From assembly GCF_000440115.1 (NCBI RefSeq), contig NZ_ALMY01000029.1, positions 1-64,000 on the forward strand: 64,000 nucleotides of DNA, written 5' to 3'. The stretch is from Streptococcus suis YS56. GTDB taxonomy: Bacteria > Bacillota > Bacilli > Lactobacillales > Streptococcaceae. Below the pieces are notes generated by a model. The model had not been told where the DNA came from. It ran no database searches and saw only the letters and a list, made by a program, of their open reading frames with translations. Both the position numbers and the translations under genes were made by a program. How positions within the stretch are numbered: position 1 is the first letter of the stretch; the number at the start of each line of letters is the position of its first letter. Shown here piece after piece: positions 18,395 to 26,074 of this stretch.

Positions 18395-18952
18395 TTATGA
18401 AAGAGGGAGGAATAAGGCATAGGCAGCACGAGCATAAACTCCTTTATAAGTAGAAGTGTTAGTGCTTGCAATAATTGGTTTTAAACGATTAATGAATTCG
18501 CGATTACATTGTCTGTTATCTGCTCCAAAGCCTTTAAAACAAGCGTCGTGCCATAAGCAGGCGGAGTCTAAGTTATCAATTGGTTTAGTAAGCCAGCCAT
18601 TATTTCCCATTCCACAGAAATTACCGTAGGAACCGATTGGGAAAATAGCTCTATCCATATTTTCTATGGCTATCTTTTCTCCGTTTTGTTCGACATCAGC
18701 AACAATATCATTGATTGCTATACCAACAGAGACTGCTTCATCACTAAGTTCTAATGAATAAGCTTTATCAATATCAATGACAGGTAGACCATTTTGATTG
18801 TAAGTTGTTACTTGTTGTAATTCATTAATAAAGCGGTAATCACTAACCTCTTCAGCAGAAACTGGTATAGTAAAAGCGATGATACCGATAATGAGAGCTA
18901 TTATTCTTGTGAGATATATGATACATATTTTTGATAATTTACTTTTAAGCAT
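18395..18952 (-). CDS. Secreted phospholipase A2-like protein
   Basis: 185 aa with an N-terminal signal peptide (hydrophobic 10-30, probable cleavage after VSA at 33). The PLA2 calcium loop YGNFCGMGNNG (109-119) and active site DSACLWHDACF (129-139) are both intact, with catalytic His135-Asp136 and Cys113/132/138/149 as disulfide candidates. Bacterial PLA2 proteins of this type hydrolyse the sn-2 ester of phospholipids; streptococcal SlaA is a known toxin. AAGGAG precedes the ATG. It is the second gene after the WxW peptide, in an Rgg-flanked cluster. Confidence 0.85.
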   Translation of the reverse strand: MLKSKLSKICIIYLTRIIALIIGIIAFTIPVSAEEVSDYRFINELQQVTTYNQNGLPVIDIDKAYSLELSDEAVSVGIAINDIVADVEQNGEKIAIENMDRAIFPIGSYGNFCGMGNNGWLTKPIDNLDSACLWHDACFKGFGADNRQCNREFINRLKPIIASTNTSTYKGVYARAAYALFLPLS

Positions 18953-19096
18953 AATTTTTCTCCTTGTAAAATTTGATAAGTAATGATGTTAATAAAGAAG
19001 TATTGTAATTTGTCATCTACTCCCACCCTCTCCACCCAACATATAGTTTCCGGTTATTATCCTCCTTTCCAGAGTGGTGAGATGGTAGTAGCTTAT

Positions 19097-19207
19097 TTAT
19101 TTGTTGATACCAGTGGCTATCCAAATCCATCCATCTCCTAAAAGTTGAGGGGCTAGTAGGATGGCTGAGTAAGTTAAAAGCAAGAGATAGTTTTTCCAAG
19201 TTTTCAT
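19097..19207 (-). CDS. 36-aa hydrophobic peptide with Trp-X-Trp motif, candidate pheromone
   Basis: Peptide starts MKTWKNYLLLLTYSAILLAP and ends GDGWIWIATGINK. ATAGGAGG lies 7 bases before the ATG, a strong start. The layout is that of Rgg-cognate peptides: basic N-terminus, hydrophobic core, polar/aromatic C-terminus, encoded divergently from an Rgg gene. The W27-I-W29 motif recalls the Trp-X-Trp pheromones described for RtgR-type Rgg systems. Processing and import are inferred. Confidence 0.65.
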   Translation of the reverse strand: MKTWKNYLLLLTYSAILLAPQLLGDGWIWIATGINK

Positions 19208-19244
19208 AAGAATGCCTCCTATCATTTTGTTTGTTTTTCTTTAC

Positions 19245-19271
19245 TATTATGGTATCATATAATGAATGATA
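19245..19271. promoter_or_regulatory. Divergent promoter region with inverted repeat
   Basis: A perfect dyad TATCAT (19253-19258) / ATGATA (19266-19271) overlaps the forward -10 TATAAT (19258-19263). On the minus strand a CATAAT -10-like box lies at 19250-19245. It sits between the rgg and peptide genes and is a candidate Rgg binding site. Confidence 0.5.
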
Positions 19272-19315
19272 TTGATGAAAACGCAAACAATTCTCACATT
19301 TTTTGGAGGTCTTGT

Positions 19316-20182
19316 ATGAAGTGGGATTTTGGGACAGTCTTAAAAGAGATTCGTAAGTCCAAAGGGCTTAGTCAGCAGGAAGTTTGTGGAGATGCCTTGT
19401 CACGAACAACCCTATCAAAAATTGAAAACAACAAAGAATATCCTACCATTGCCCACTTTTCCCATATCCTCCGTCAGCTGGATATGACCTTTGCAGAATT
19501 TGACTATATCTGCCATGCCTATCAGCCTTCGGAGCGTTCGTCTATCATCTATCGCTTCGAAAATATGAGAGGACAATTTTTTTCTGAATCAAACTGTTAT
19601 GATTTTTTGTACCAAATAGAGCAGTATTTGAAGAAGCAAGAAGATATACGGGTTCAACGGATAGAACAACAGATACGGTTAGCCCTCTCTATTTGTCAGA
19701 CAGGAGATGGGGAGCGAACCAGACAGTTGGGGCAAGCACTTAGGAAGGAATTGGAGAAGTCAGACACTTGGTATTTAGCGGATTTTCGTAAGTTGGGGTT
19801 GGTGCTTCCGATCATTCCTGTATCTCATTTGAAAGGCTTTGTAGATAAAATCTTGCTTTCCTTGGACAAGTATAAGGACTTCAGAGATGTACAGGTTAGC
19901 CAGTTTGCTTTTCTCTATAATCTATCGACCGTTTTACTGAAAAATGGGGAGTATCAACTTTGTGTTTCAGTAATGGAAAGAGTTTACACTATGGCTCAGG
20001 AAAGTATGCGGATTGATTATGTAGGTATGGCTAATGTCCGTATGGGTATCTTTCGGCAGGATAGAGGGATGGTGGACAAGGGGCTTGCTATTCTCCGAGC
20101 TGCAGACTTGCTGGAGCTGGTTGAACAGTTGGAGAAAGAAGTTGAGGAGCATTGGGAGATTTTTGGCTCGGAAGAGGTTTGA
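19316..20182 (+). CDS. Rgg-family transcriptional regulator
   Basis: 288 aa. N-terminal helix-turn-helix (TVLKEIRKSKGLSQQEVCGD ending in SRTTLSKIENNKEYP, about 5-46) followed by an all-helical repeat domain that in Rgg proteins binds imported peptides. Start ATG chosen because TTGGAGG precedes it; 18 upstream in-frame codons overlap the promoter. Divergent from the WxW peptide and phospholipase cluster, which it probably controls. Confidence 0.85.
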   Translation: MKWDFGTVLKEIRKSKGLSQQEVCGDALSRTTLSKIENNKEYPTIAHFSHILRQLDMTFAEFDYICHAYQPSERSSIIYRFENMRGQFFSESNCYDFLYQIEQYLKKQEDIRVQRIEQQIRLALSICQTGDGERTRQLGQALRKELEKSDTWYLADFRKLGLVLPIIPVSHLKGFVDKILLSLDKYKDFRDVQVSQFAFLYNLSTVLLKNGEYQLCVSVMERVYTMAQESMRIDYVGMANVRMGIFRQDRGMVDKGLAILRAADLLELVEQLEKEVEEHWEIFGSEEV

Positions 20183-20209
20183 ACTGCTTGAGCTAGTTTA
20201 TAGTAGTAG

Positions 20210-20232
20210 CACCTGTTGGTCAGGTGTTTTTT
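20210..20232 (+). terminator. Terminator of rgg
   Basis: CACCTG-TTGGT-CAGGTG followed by TTTTTT. Confidence 0.8.
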
Positions 20233-20275
20233 GCTGAAAATCGCAGGCTTTGATGAATTAGTGTATAATAGACCT

Positions 20276-20447
20276 ATGGTTGGGATATGAATTCGCCTTC
20301 CCTCGCAGTGTCTATCTTCGCAAGGTTGACCAAGACTTGTGGCTACGTGCAGCTCGCTTTGATGACGAGTATGCCTTTCCCTTAACCACACTTTTTGCAT
20401 TTGTGACGAAAAATGCGAATGAATTTGTAGTGGGGAGTGAGCTCTAA
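20276..20447 (+). pseudogene. Frameshifted small gene
   Basis: TGTATAAT (20262-20269) is followed by AGACCT and an ATG at 20276 with no ribosome binding site, as in other leaderless genes here. The ATG frame stops after MVGI. Removing one base near the GGG restores a 56-aa frame running YEFAFPRSVYLRKVDQ, DLWLRAARFDDEYAFPL and ending EFVVGSEL at 20447. The protein family is not recognised. The span of 172 bp supports a one-base insertion. Confidence 0.45.
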
Positions 20448-20465
20448 ATAATTAAAGAGGCAAAT

Positions 20466-21461
20466 ATGAAGGAATTACAATTTTTAATTTACCGAGCAGA
20501 AAATGACCAAGAAAAGGCTAGTGTTATTGTCAGTGACGAGACGATTTGGGCCAGTCAGAAGGAAATGGCAAGATTGTTTGATGTTGGTGTACCAGCTATC
20601 AGCAAACATTTGAAAAATATTTTTGAAGAAGGTGAGTTGGATGAGGGAGCAACTATTTCCAAAATGGAAACAGTTCAAATCGAGGGGACTCGCGAGGTCA
20701 TCAGGCAGGTTGATTATTACAATCTCGATGCCATCATTTCCGTCGGGTATCGTGTCAATTCTCAAAAGGCTACTAAGTTTAGGCAGTGGGCAACAACTGT
20801 GCTTCGAGAATACATGATTAAAGGTTTTGCAATGGATGATGAGCGTTTGAAGCAAGGCGAAAACCTGTTGGAAAAAGATTATTTCCGTGAGCTCTTAGAA
20901 CGAGTTCGTTCTATCCGTGCTAGTGAACGACGAATTTGGTTACAAATCACAGATATTTTTGCAGAGATTGCGATTGATTATGACGCTAATAGCTTGATGA
21001 CTAAGCAATTCTATGCTCATGTGCAAAATAAATTTCATTATGCGATTACAGGTAAAACAGCTGCAGAAATTATTTATGAAAAGGCAGACCACACCAAAGC
21101 GAACATGGGGTTGGTAACCTGGAAGCACTCTCCTGACGGACGTATTTTGCAATCGGACGCTCTTGTGGCTAAAAATTATCTGAACGAAAAGGAAATTCGT
21201 TCGCTGGAACGTAGTATTTCGGGCTACTTTGACTATCTGGAGCGACAAATTGAGCAAGGAAAAACTCAGACCATGCAAGATTTGGCAGATAGCATTGATC
21301 GATTTTTAGCCTTTCAAGATTATGAACTTTTAGAGGGGGATGGTCAAATTACAAGGCAGTCAGCCAAGGAGAAAGCTCGGTCAGAATATGCAATTTTTAA
21401 TAAAACCCAAAAGATAAATTCTGATTTTGAAAAATTACTAGAAGATTTATCCTCAAAATAA
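20466..21461 (+). CDS. RhuM family protein
   Basis: 331 aa. The N-terminal part matches RhuM: DETIWASQKEMARLFDV, SKHLKNIFEEGEL, then YYNLDAIISVGYRVNS and FRQWATTVLREYMIKGF (about 85-120). Standalone RhuM proteins occur in Salmonella SPI-3 and on many mobile or accessory loci; the biochemical role is not established. The HTH-like N-terminus suggests nucleic acid binding. Preceded by a broken small gene, followed by dut after 18 bp. Confidence 0.8.
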   Translation: MKELQFLIYRAENDQEKASVIVSDETIWASQKEMARLFDVGVPAISKHLKNIFEEGELDEGATISKMETVQIEGTREVIRQVDYYNLDAIISVGYRVNSQKATKFRQWATTVLREYMIKGFAMDDERLKQGENLLEKDYFRELLERVRSIRASERRIWLQITDIFAEIAIDYDANSLMTKQFYAHVQNKFHYAITGKTAAEIIYEKADHTKANMGLVTWKHSPDGRILQSDALVAKNYLNEKEIRSLERSISGYFDYLERQIEQGKTQTMQDLADSIDRFLAFQDYELLEGDGQITRQSAKEKARSEYAIFNKTQKINSDFEKLLEDLSSK

Positions 21462-21479
21462 GCATTCGAAAGGAAAAAT

Positions 21480-21923
21480 ATGAAAATCCGTGGATTCGAA
21501 CTGGTTAGCCAGTTTACTGATGAAAACTTATTGCCAAAACGTGAGACAGCCCATGCAGCAGGCTACGACTTGAAAGCTGCGGAGACGGTTAGCTTGGAGC
21601 CAGGTGAGATTAAGCTGGTTCCAACGGGTGTCAAGGCCTATATGCAGGCCAATGAGGTCCTCTATCTCTACGACCGTTCGTCCAACCCTCGCAAGAAAGG
21701 ATTGGTCCTGATTAACTCAGTCGGAGTCATCGACGGCGACTACTACGGCAATCCAGCCAATGAAGGTCATATCTTTGCCCAGATGCGAAATATCACAGAG
21801 GAAACTGTCGTGGTGGAAACAGGCGAGCGAATCGTACAGGCTGTTTTTGCCCCCTTCCTCTTGGCTGACGGTGATCAGGCCGACGGCGTTCGGACGGGTG
21901 GATTTGGCTCGACAGGGAAATAG
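21480..21923 (+). CDS. dut: dUTP diphosphatase
   Basis: 147 aa trimeric-type dUTPase, hydrolysing dUTP to dUMP. Conserved motifs: AAGYDLKAAE (about 23-32), YDRSSNPRKKGLVLINSVGVIDGDYYG (split across 64-90) and the C-terminal GGFGSTGK that closes over the active site. The second motif reads SSNPRKKG as in the phage/Gram-positive subset. Followed after 6 bp by the phosphatase gene and then radA. Confidence 0.93.
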   Translation: MKIRGFELVSQFTDENLLPKRETAHAAGYDLKAAETVSLEPGEIKLVPTGVKAYMQANEVLYLYDRSSNPRKKGLVLINSVGVIDGDYYGNPANEGHIFAQMRNITEETVVVETGERIVQAVFAPFLLADGDQADGVRTGGFGSTGK

Positions 21924-21929
21924 ACTACT

Positions 21930-22463
21930 ATGCAGATTCTCTTTGTGCGGCATTCCGAGCCTGACTACAGTATGTTTGACCAGCATGACAACCCTCGGCT
22001 GTACGCAGGTTTTGGACGGGATCTGGCTTCCCTGACTGAAAAGGGGAGGGCTTTGGCCCAGGAAGTTGCCAGCAGTCCTGTTTTTGCTCAGGCTCAGGTG
22101 GTTATCGCTTCAAGCGTCACGCGAGCCTTGGAGACTGCAACTTACATTGCTCATGCCCAGCAACTACCTCTTCTGGTCGAGCCCTTTTTTCATGAGTGGC
22201 GACCAGACCTACTGGGGCAAAATGCCAGTCAAGATGAGGCTGTCTTAGCTCATCGATTATTTTTGGAAAATAGCGGAGCGGTGCCCGAGTCTTCACCTGT
22301 TCGCTATGAGACTGCTGCGGAGATGAAAGAGCGATTTTTACAGGCCCTTGAAAAATACAAAGCCTATGACCGAATTGTTATCGTCTCTCACGGTATGCTG
22401 ATACGCCAGTTTGTCCCCAAAGAAACCATAGCCTACTGCGAAATCCTAGAATATACTCTATAG
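21930..22463 (+). CDS. Histidine phosphatase family protein
   Basis: 177 aa, phosphoglycerate mutase-like. Catalytic histidine in LFVRHSEPDY (about 4-13), with SSVTRALETATYIA and a second histidine in VIVSHGMLIRQF (about 151-162). Lacks features specific to cofactor-dependent glycolytic mutase. Part of dut-phosphatase-radA; its stop codon is in the same frame as radA and only 12 bp before the inferred radA start. Confidence 0.85.
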   Translation: MQILFVRHSEPDYSMFDQHDNPRLYAGFGRDLASLTEKGRALAQEVASSPVFAQAQVVIASSVTRALETATYIAHAQQLPLLVEPFFHEWRPDLLGQNASQDEAVLAHRLFLENSGAVPESSPVRYETAAEMKERFLQALEKYKAYDRIVIVSHGMLIRQFVPKETIAYCEILEYTL

Positions 22464-22475
22464 GAGGAAATCATC

Positions 22476-23837
22476 ATCGCTAAGAAAAAAACAACCTTTG
22501 TCTGTCAATCCTGCGAGTACCACTCACCCAAGTATCTGGGTCGCTGCCCCAACTGTGGATCCTGGTCTAGCTTTGTCGAGGAAGTGGAAGTCGCTGAAGT
22601 CAAGAACGAGCGGGTCAGCCTGACAGGAGAGAAAACCCGTCCCATGAAGCTCAATGAAGTTTCCTCCATTCAAGTGGCCCGCACCAAGACCAACATGGAG
22701 GAGTTCAACCGCGTCCTCGGTGGCGGTGTGGTGCCGGGCAGTCTGGTCCTGATCGGTGGCGATCCAGGAATCGGGAAATCCACCCTGCTCTTACAGGTTT
22801 CTACCCAGCTTTCGACCATTGGCACGGTCCTCTATGTGTCGGGGGAAGAGTCTGCCCAGCAGATTAAGTTGCGGGCCGAACGTTTGGGCGACATCGACAG
22901 TGAGTTCTATCTCTATGCGGAGACCAATATGCAGAGCATTCGGACAGAGATTGAGAAGATAAAACCAGATTTTTTGATTATCGACTCTATCCAGACCATT
23001 ATGAGCCCTGACATCTCCAGCGTGCAAGGCTCTGTCAGTCAGGTCCGTGAAGTGACCAATGAACTCATGCAGATTGCCAAGACCAACAACATCGCAACCT
23101 TCATCGTCGGCCACATGACCAAGGAAGGCACCTTGGCTGGACCGCGGACCTTGGAGCACATGGTGGACACCGTTCTCTATTTTGAGGGCGAGCGGCAGCA
23201 CACCTTCCGTATCTTGCGGGCGGTCAAAAACCGCTTTGGCTCCACCAACGAAATCGGCATTTTTGAAATGCAGTCGCAGGGTTTGGTCGAAGTCCTCAAT
23301 CCTAGTGAAGTCTTTCTGGAAGAGCGTCTGGACGGGGCGACTGGCTCTGCTATTGTCGTGACCATGGAGGGCACCCGCCCTATCCTTGCCGAAGTGCAGG
23401 CTCTGGTGACGCCGACCATGTTTGGCAATGCCAAGCGGACCACGACAGGATTGGACTTCAACCGTGCCAGCTTGATTATGGCGGTTTTGGAAAAACGGGC
23501 AGGTCTGCTCCTCCAAAACCAAGATGCCTACCTCAAATCAGCAGGTGGTGTCAAACTGGATGAGCCAGCTATTGACCTAGCGGTCGCAGTTGCCCTTGCC
23601 TCCAGTTACAAGGATAAGCCGACCAACCCACAAGAGTGCTTTATAGGCGAAATTGGTCTGACAGGCGAAATCCGCCGCGTCAATCGGATTGAACAACGGA
23701 TTAACGAAGCCGCCAAATTGGGCTTTACCAAGGTCTATGCCCCCAAAAATTCCCTGACAGGTATCAAGGTGCCCAAGGAAATCACCGTTATCGGCGTGAC
23801 AACCATTGGCGAAGTCTTGCAGAAAGTATTCAACTGA
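22476..23837 (+). CDS. radA: DNA repair protein RadA with a non-AUG (AUC) start
   Basis: 453 aa. RadA is a RecA-like branch-migration helicase needed in recombination and transformation. Domains: N-terminal C4 zinc finger ([18 protein letters not shown], about 10-27), RecA core with Walker [11 protein letters not shown], the KNRFG motif, and a C-terminal Lon-like domain. No ATG/GTG/TTG lies upstream of the zinc finger: the frame runs TAG GAG GAA ATC ATC ATC GCT AAG. AGGAGG at 22462-22467 places an ATC (22476, or 22473) at initiation distance. A downstream GTG at 22584 would remove the finger. Confidence 0.88.
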   Translation: MAKKKTTFVCQSCEYHSPKYLGRCPNCGSWSSFVEEVEVAEVKNERVSLTGEKTRPMKLNEVSSIQVARTKTNMEEFNRVLGGGVVPGSLVLIGGDPGIGKSTLLLQVSTQLSTIGTVLYVSGEESAQQIKLRAERLGDIDSEFYLYAETNMQSIRTEIEKIKPDFLIIDSIQTIMSPDISSVQGSVSQVREVTNELMQIAKTNNIATFIVGHMTKEGTLAGPRTLEHMVDTVLYFEGERQHTFRILRAVKNRFGSTNEIGIFEMQSQGLVEVLNPSEVFLEERLDGATGSAIVVTMEGTRPILAEVQALVTPTMFGNAKRTTTGLDFNRASLIMAVLEKRAGLLLQNQDAYLKSAGGVKLDEPAIDLAVAVALASSYKDKPTNPQECFIGEIGLTGEIRRVNRIEQRINEAAKLGFTKVYAPKNSLTGIKVPKEITVIGVTTIGEVLQKVFN

Positions 23838-23848
23838 TGAAATCATTC

Positions 23849-23878
23849 GGGAGTGACAGTTAGTCGCTCCTCTTTTTG
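23849..23878 (+). terminator. Terminator of radA
   Basis: GGGAGTGAC-AGTTA-GTCGCTCC followed by TCTTTTT. Confidence 0.75.
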
Positions 23879-23960
23879 CGACAAATAGTCGGGAATGTGG
23901 TAAGCTAGGTCTAACCTATTTCTGAAACTTTCAGAAATTCTCATCAGACAAGGAGGTCCT

Positions 23961-24455
23961 ATGTCTTATTTTCAAAACTTTATGAAGGCCAACAAGGCCT
24001 ATGTTGACCTGCATGGTGATTACCATTTGCCTCTTCGTCCAAAGACCAAGGTGGCTATCGTGACCTGTATGGACTCACGGCTTCACGTGGCGCAGGCCTT
24101 GGGCCTGGCTCTGGGTGATGCCCACATTTTGCGGAATGCGGGTGGGCGCGTGACGGAGGACATGATTCGCTCGCTGGTTATCTCCCAGCAGCAGCTCGGC
24201 ACAAGGGAAATCGTGGTGCTCCACCATACAGACTGCGGTGCCCAGACCTTTACCAATGAGGACTTTGCGGTCCAACTCAAGCGGGATTTAGGAGTGGATG
24301 TGGCTGGTCAGGACTTTCTTCCTTTTACAGACATTGAAGAAAGCGTGCGGGAGGATATTGCTATCTTAAAACAATCTCCGCTCATACCCGACGACGTTGA
24401 AATTTTCGGTGCGGTTTATGATGTGGATACGGGTCGTATGACAGAAGTTATCTAG
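23961..24455 (+). CDS. Beta-class carbonic anhydrase
   Basis: 164 aa. Interconverts CO2 and bicarbonate. Zinc ligands seen in VTCMDSRLH (Cys about 36, Asp/Arg dyad) and VLHHTDCGAQTF (His and Cys about 87-92); ILRNAGGRVTED is also conserved. AAGGAGG precedes the ATG. Length fits the small streptococcal enzyme. The stop codon TAG coincides with the first bases of repeat element B copy 2. Confidence 0.92.
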   Translation: MSYFQNFMKANKAYVDLHGDYHLPLRPKTKVAIVTCMDSRLHVAQALGLALGDAHILRNAGGRVTEDMIRSLVISQQQLGTREIVVLHHTDCGAQTFTNEDFAVQLKRDLGVDVAGQDFLPFTDIEESVREDIAILKQSPLIPDDVEIFGAVYDVDTGRMTEVI

Positions 24456-24612
24456 TCTTTCAGTTTATCTTTTATTACGTCGACGTATGAGGAAACTCCG
24501 TTTCCTTATTTCCAGATTCAAATAATTTGTGATTATTTGAACTCGCTTTGCTGTACTCCAGTACAACCTGCAGCTCGTTGCCTAGTACTAAAAGCAAACT
24601 GAAAGACTATAT
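24453..24612. repeat. Terminal-inverted-repeat element B, copy 2 (long form)
   Basis: 160 bp. Ends TAGTCTTTCAGTTTATC and AAACTGAAAGACTA pair more closely than in copy 1, both arms having changed together. About 55 bp extra (near 24483-24540) contains two further hairpins, AGGAAACTCCGTTTCCT and CAAATAATTTGTGATTATTTG. The remainder matches copies at 17030 and 55421. Confidence 0.75.
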
Positions 24613-24664
24613 AATAAAAATGGGGAACTGATAGTGCAGTTTCCCATATTTTTTATAAAAATAC

Positions 24665-24693
24665 TTGACAGGGTTTTGTTTTAGTTGTAGAAT
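24665..24693 (+). promoter_or_regulatory. Sigma-70 type promoter
   Basis: TTGACA (24665-24670), 17-nt spacer, TAGAAT (24688-24693), upstream of the AIM24 gene. Confidence 0.7.
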
Positions 24694-24731
24694 TGTGTTA
24701 TAAAAACAGTACAAAACAAGGAGACCTTCTC

Positions 24732-25490
24732 ATGTCAGATAATCGGATGAAATATACTATCGATAGTAATATGCAGTTTCCTTTGGTGGAAATCGCCTTG
24801 GAAGCTGGGGAGTCAGCTTATATCCAGCAGGGAAGTATGGTTTATCATACACCTAGTGTTAGCTTAAATACTAAGCTCAATGCGCGTGGTGGTTCTGGTT
24901 TTGGCAAGCTCATGGGGGCCATTGGTCGTTCTATGGTGTCAGGTGAGTCTATGTTTATCACGCAAGCTATTTCCAATAGTGACGATGGCAAAATCGCGCT
25001 TGCACCCTCCACACCAGGCCAAGTCATTGCTCTTGAACTCGGTGCCAAGCAATATCGCCTCAATGACGGAGCCTTCTTGGCCTTAGATGGTTCTGCTCAA
25101 TATAAGATGGAACGTCAGAGTGTTGGTCGTGCCTTCTTCGGTGGTCAGGGCGGACTTTTTGTCATGACAACTGAGGGTCATGGAACGCTTTTGGCCAATG
25201 CTTTTGGGTCTATAAAAAAATTAGAACTGACAGGTGGCAGTATCACTATTGACAACGCCCACGTGGTTGCTTGGAGCCGAGACCTCAACTATGATATTCA
25301 TCTCGAAAATGGTTTCCTCCAGTCCATTGGTACAGGTGAAGGGATTGTCAATACCTTCTCAGGCTACGGGGAAATCTATGTGCAAAGCTTGAATATTGAA
25401 ACCTTTGCACAAGTTATCGGCAATCATATCGTTGGCACAGGTGGTGATGGTGGTGGCGGTACTACGTCTCTGCTTGATGCGATTTTTTAA
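24732..25490 (+). CDS. AIM24 / TIGR00266 family protein
   Basis: 252 aa, start ATG with AAGGAG upstream. All-beta protein rich in Gly; typical stretches MQFPLVEIALEAGESAYIQQGSM (split 10-32), GGQGGLFVMTTEGHGTLLANAFGS and NTFSGYGEIYVQS. The family includes yeast mitochondrial AIM24 and bacterial proteins of unknown function. Monocistronic with its own promoter and terminator. Confidence 0.85.
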   Translation: MSDNRMKYTIDSNMQFPLVEIALEAGESAYIQQGSMVYHTPSVSLNTKLNARGGSGFGKLMGAIGRSMVSGESMFITQAISNSDDGKIALAPSTPGQVIALELGAKQYRLNDGAFLALDGSAQYKMERQSVGRAFFGGQGGLFVMTTEGHGTLLANAFGSIKKLELTGGSITIDNAHVVAWSRDLNYDIHLENGFLQSIGTGEGIVNTFSGYGEIYVQSLNIETFAQVIGNHIVGTGGDGGGGTTSLLDAIF

Positions 25491-25494
25491 GATG

Positions 25495-25518
25495 GAACCA
25501 GCTTCGGCTGGTTTTTTA
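25495..25518 (+). terminator. Terminator
   Basis: AACCAGC-TTCG-GCTGGTT with trailing TTTT, a very stable tetraloop hairpin. Confidence 0.9.
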
Positions 25519-25529
25519 TATGCCTGATG

Positions 25530-25599
25530 TTACCACTTACCCTTTCATTTTTACCACTTACTGAAATGCCCTTGTAATTGTGGTTGGAATTGGTATAAT
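25530..25599 (+). promoter_or_regulatory. LytTR-type direct repeats and promoter
   Basis: TTACCACTTAC occurs twice, at 25530-25540 and 25551-25561, 21 bp apart start to start, immediately upstream of a promoter TTGTAA (25572-25577)/TATAAT (25594-25599, extended by TGG). Two direct repeats about two helical turns apart is the normal LytTR recognition layout, and the first gene downstream encodes a LytTR protein. Confidence 0.65.
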
Positions 25600-25623
25600 A
25601 GACCTATCAAAAAGGAGGGAGCT

Positions 25624-26070
25624 ATGAAAGTTAGGATTGAATTTGATGACAGCTTGGATCAGGTTGAAGTGGTCATCCGAGCCAGTCAGTTAGGGCCAGA
25701 AGTAGAAGCGATTCAGCGGGCTCTGCAACAGGTTAGCCGTCCCTCGCTTGTTTTTTACAAGGGGAGCAGCGAGTATTTTCTTTCATTGGGTGACATACTT
25801 TTCTTTGAAACGGACGGAACCAAGATTTTTGCTCATACAGGCGATGATGCCTACGAGGTTAAGATGAAACTCTATGAACTTGAGGAGTATTTGCCCATCT
25901 ACTTTTGTCGGGTAGCTAAGTCAACTATTGTCAATAGCAAGGTAGTCTATTCGCTAGATAAGTCCTTCTCGGGCACCAGTCGGATTTCCTTCTACAAGAC
26001 TCACAAGGAAGTTCACGTGTCGCGACATTATTACCATTTATTAAAAGAAAAGTTACAGGAAATGAGGTAG
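25624..26070 (+). CDS. LytTR-family DNA-binding regulator
   Basis: 148 aa without a receiver domain. The C-terminal LytTR domain (about 45-148) shows SLGDILFFETDGTKIFAHT, LEEYLPIYFCRVAKSTIVN and a terminal HVSRHYYHLLKEKL. Small LytTR regulators of this kind usually sit with a membrane partner that inhibits them. Here the next gene (4-bp gap) encodes a LiaF-like membrane protein, the likely partner. Autoregulation is suggested by the upstream direct repeats. Confidence 0.85.
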   Translation: MKVRIEFDDSLDQVEVVIRASQLGPEVEAIQRALQQVSRPSLVFYKGSSEYFLSLGDILFFETDGTKIFAHTGDDAYEVKMKLYELEEYLPIYFCRVAKSTIVNSKVVYSLDKSFSGTSRISFYKTHKEVHVSRHYYHLLKEKLQEMR

Positions 26071-26074
26071 GAAG

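Noticed and set aside
19017..19096. Possible second pheromone: a frame ending KLYVGWRGWE, with AAAGGAGG nearby
   Set aside because: The GWRGW motif is suggestive, but no start codon lies at a usable distance from the AAAGGAGG site and the frame is out of register with the WxW peptide.
21930..22463. Glycolytic phosphoglycerate mutase (gpmA)
   Set aside because: Too short and lacking GpmA-specific segments; only the general histidine phosphatase motifs are present.
22791..23522. Long minus-strand frame opposite radA
   Set aside because: Antisense shadow of a clear RadA coding sequence.
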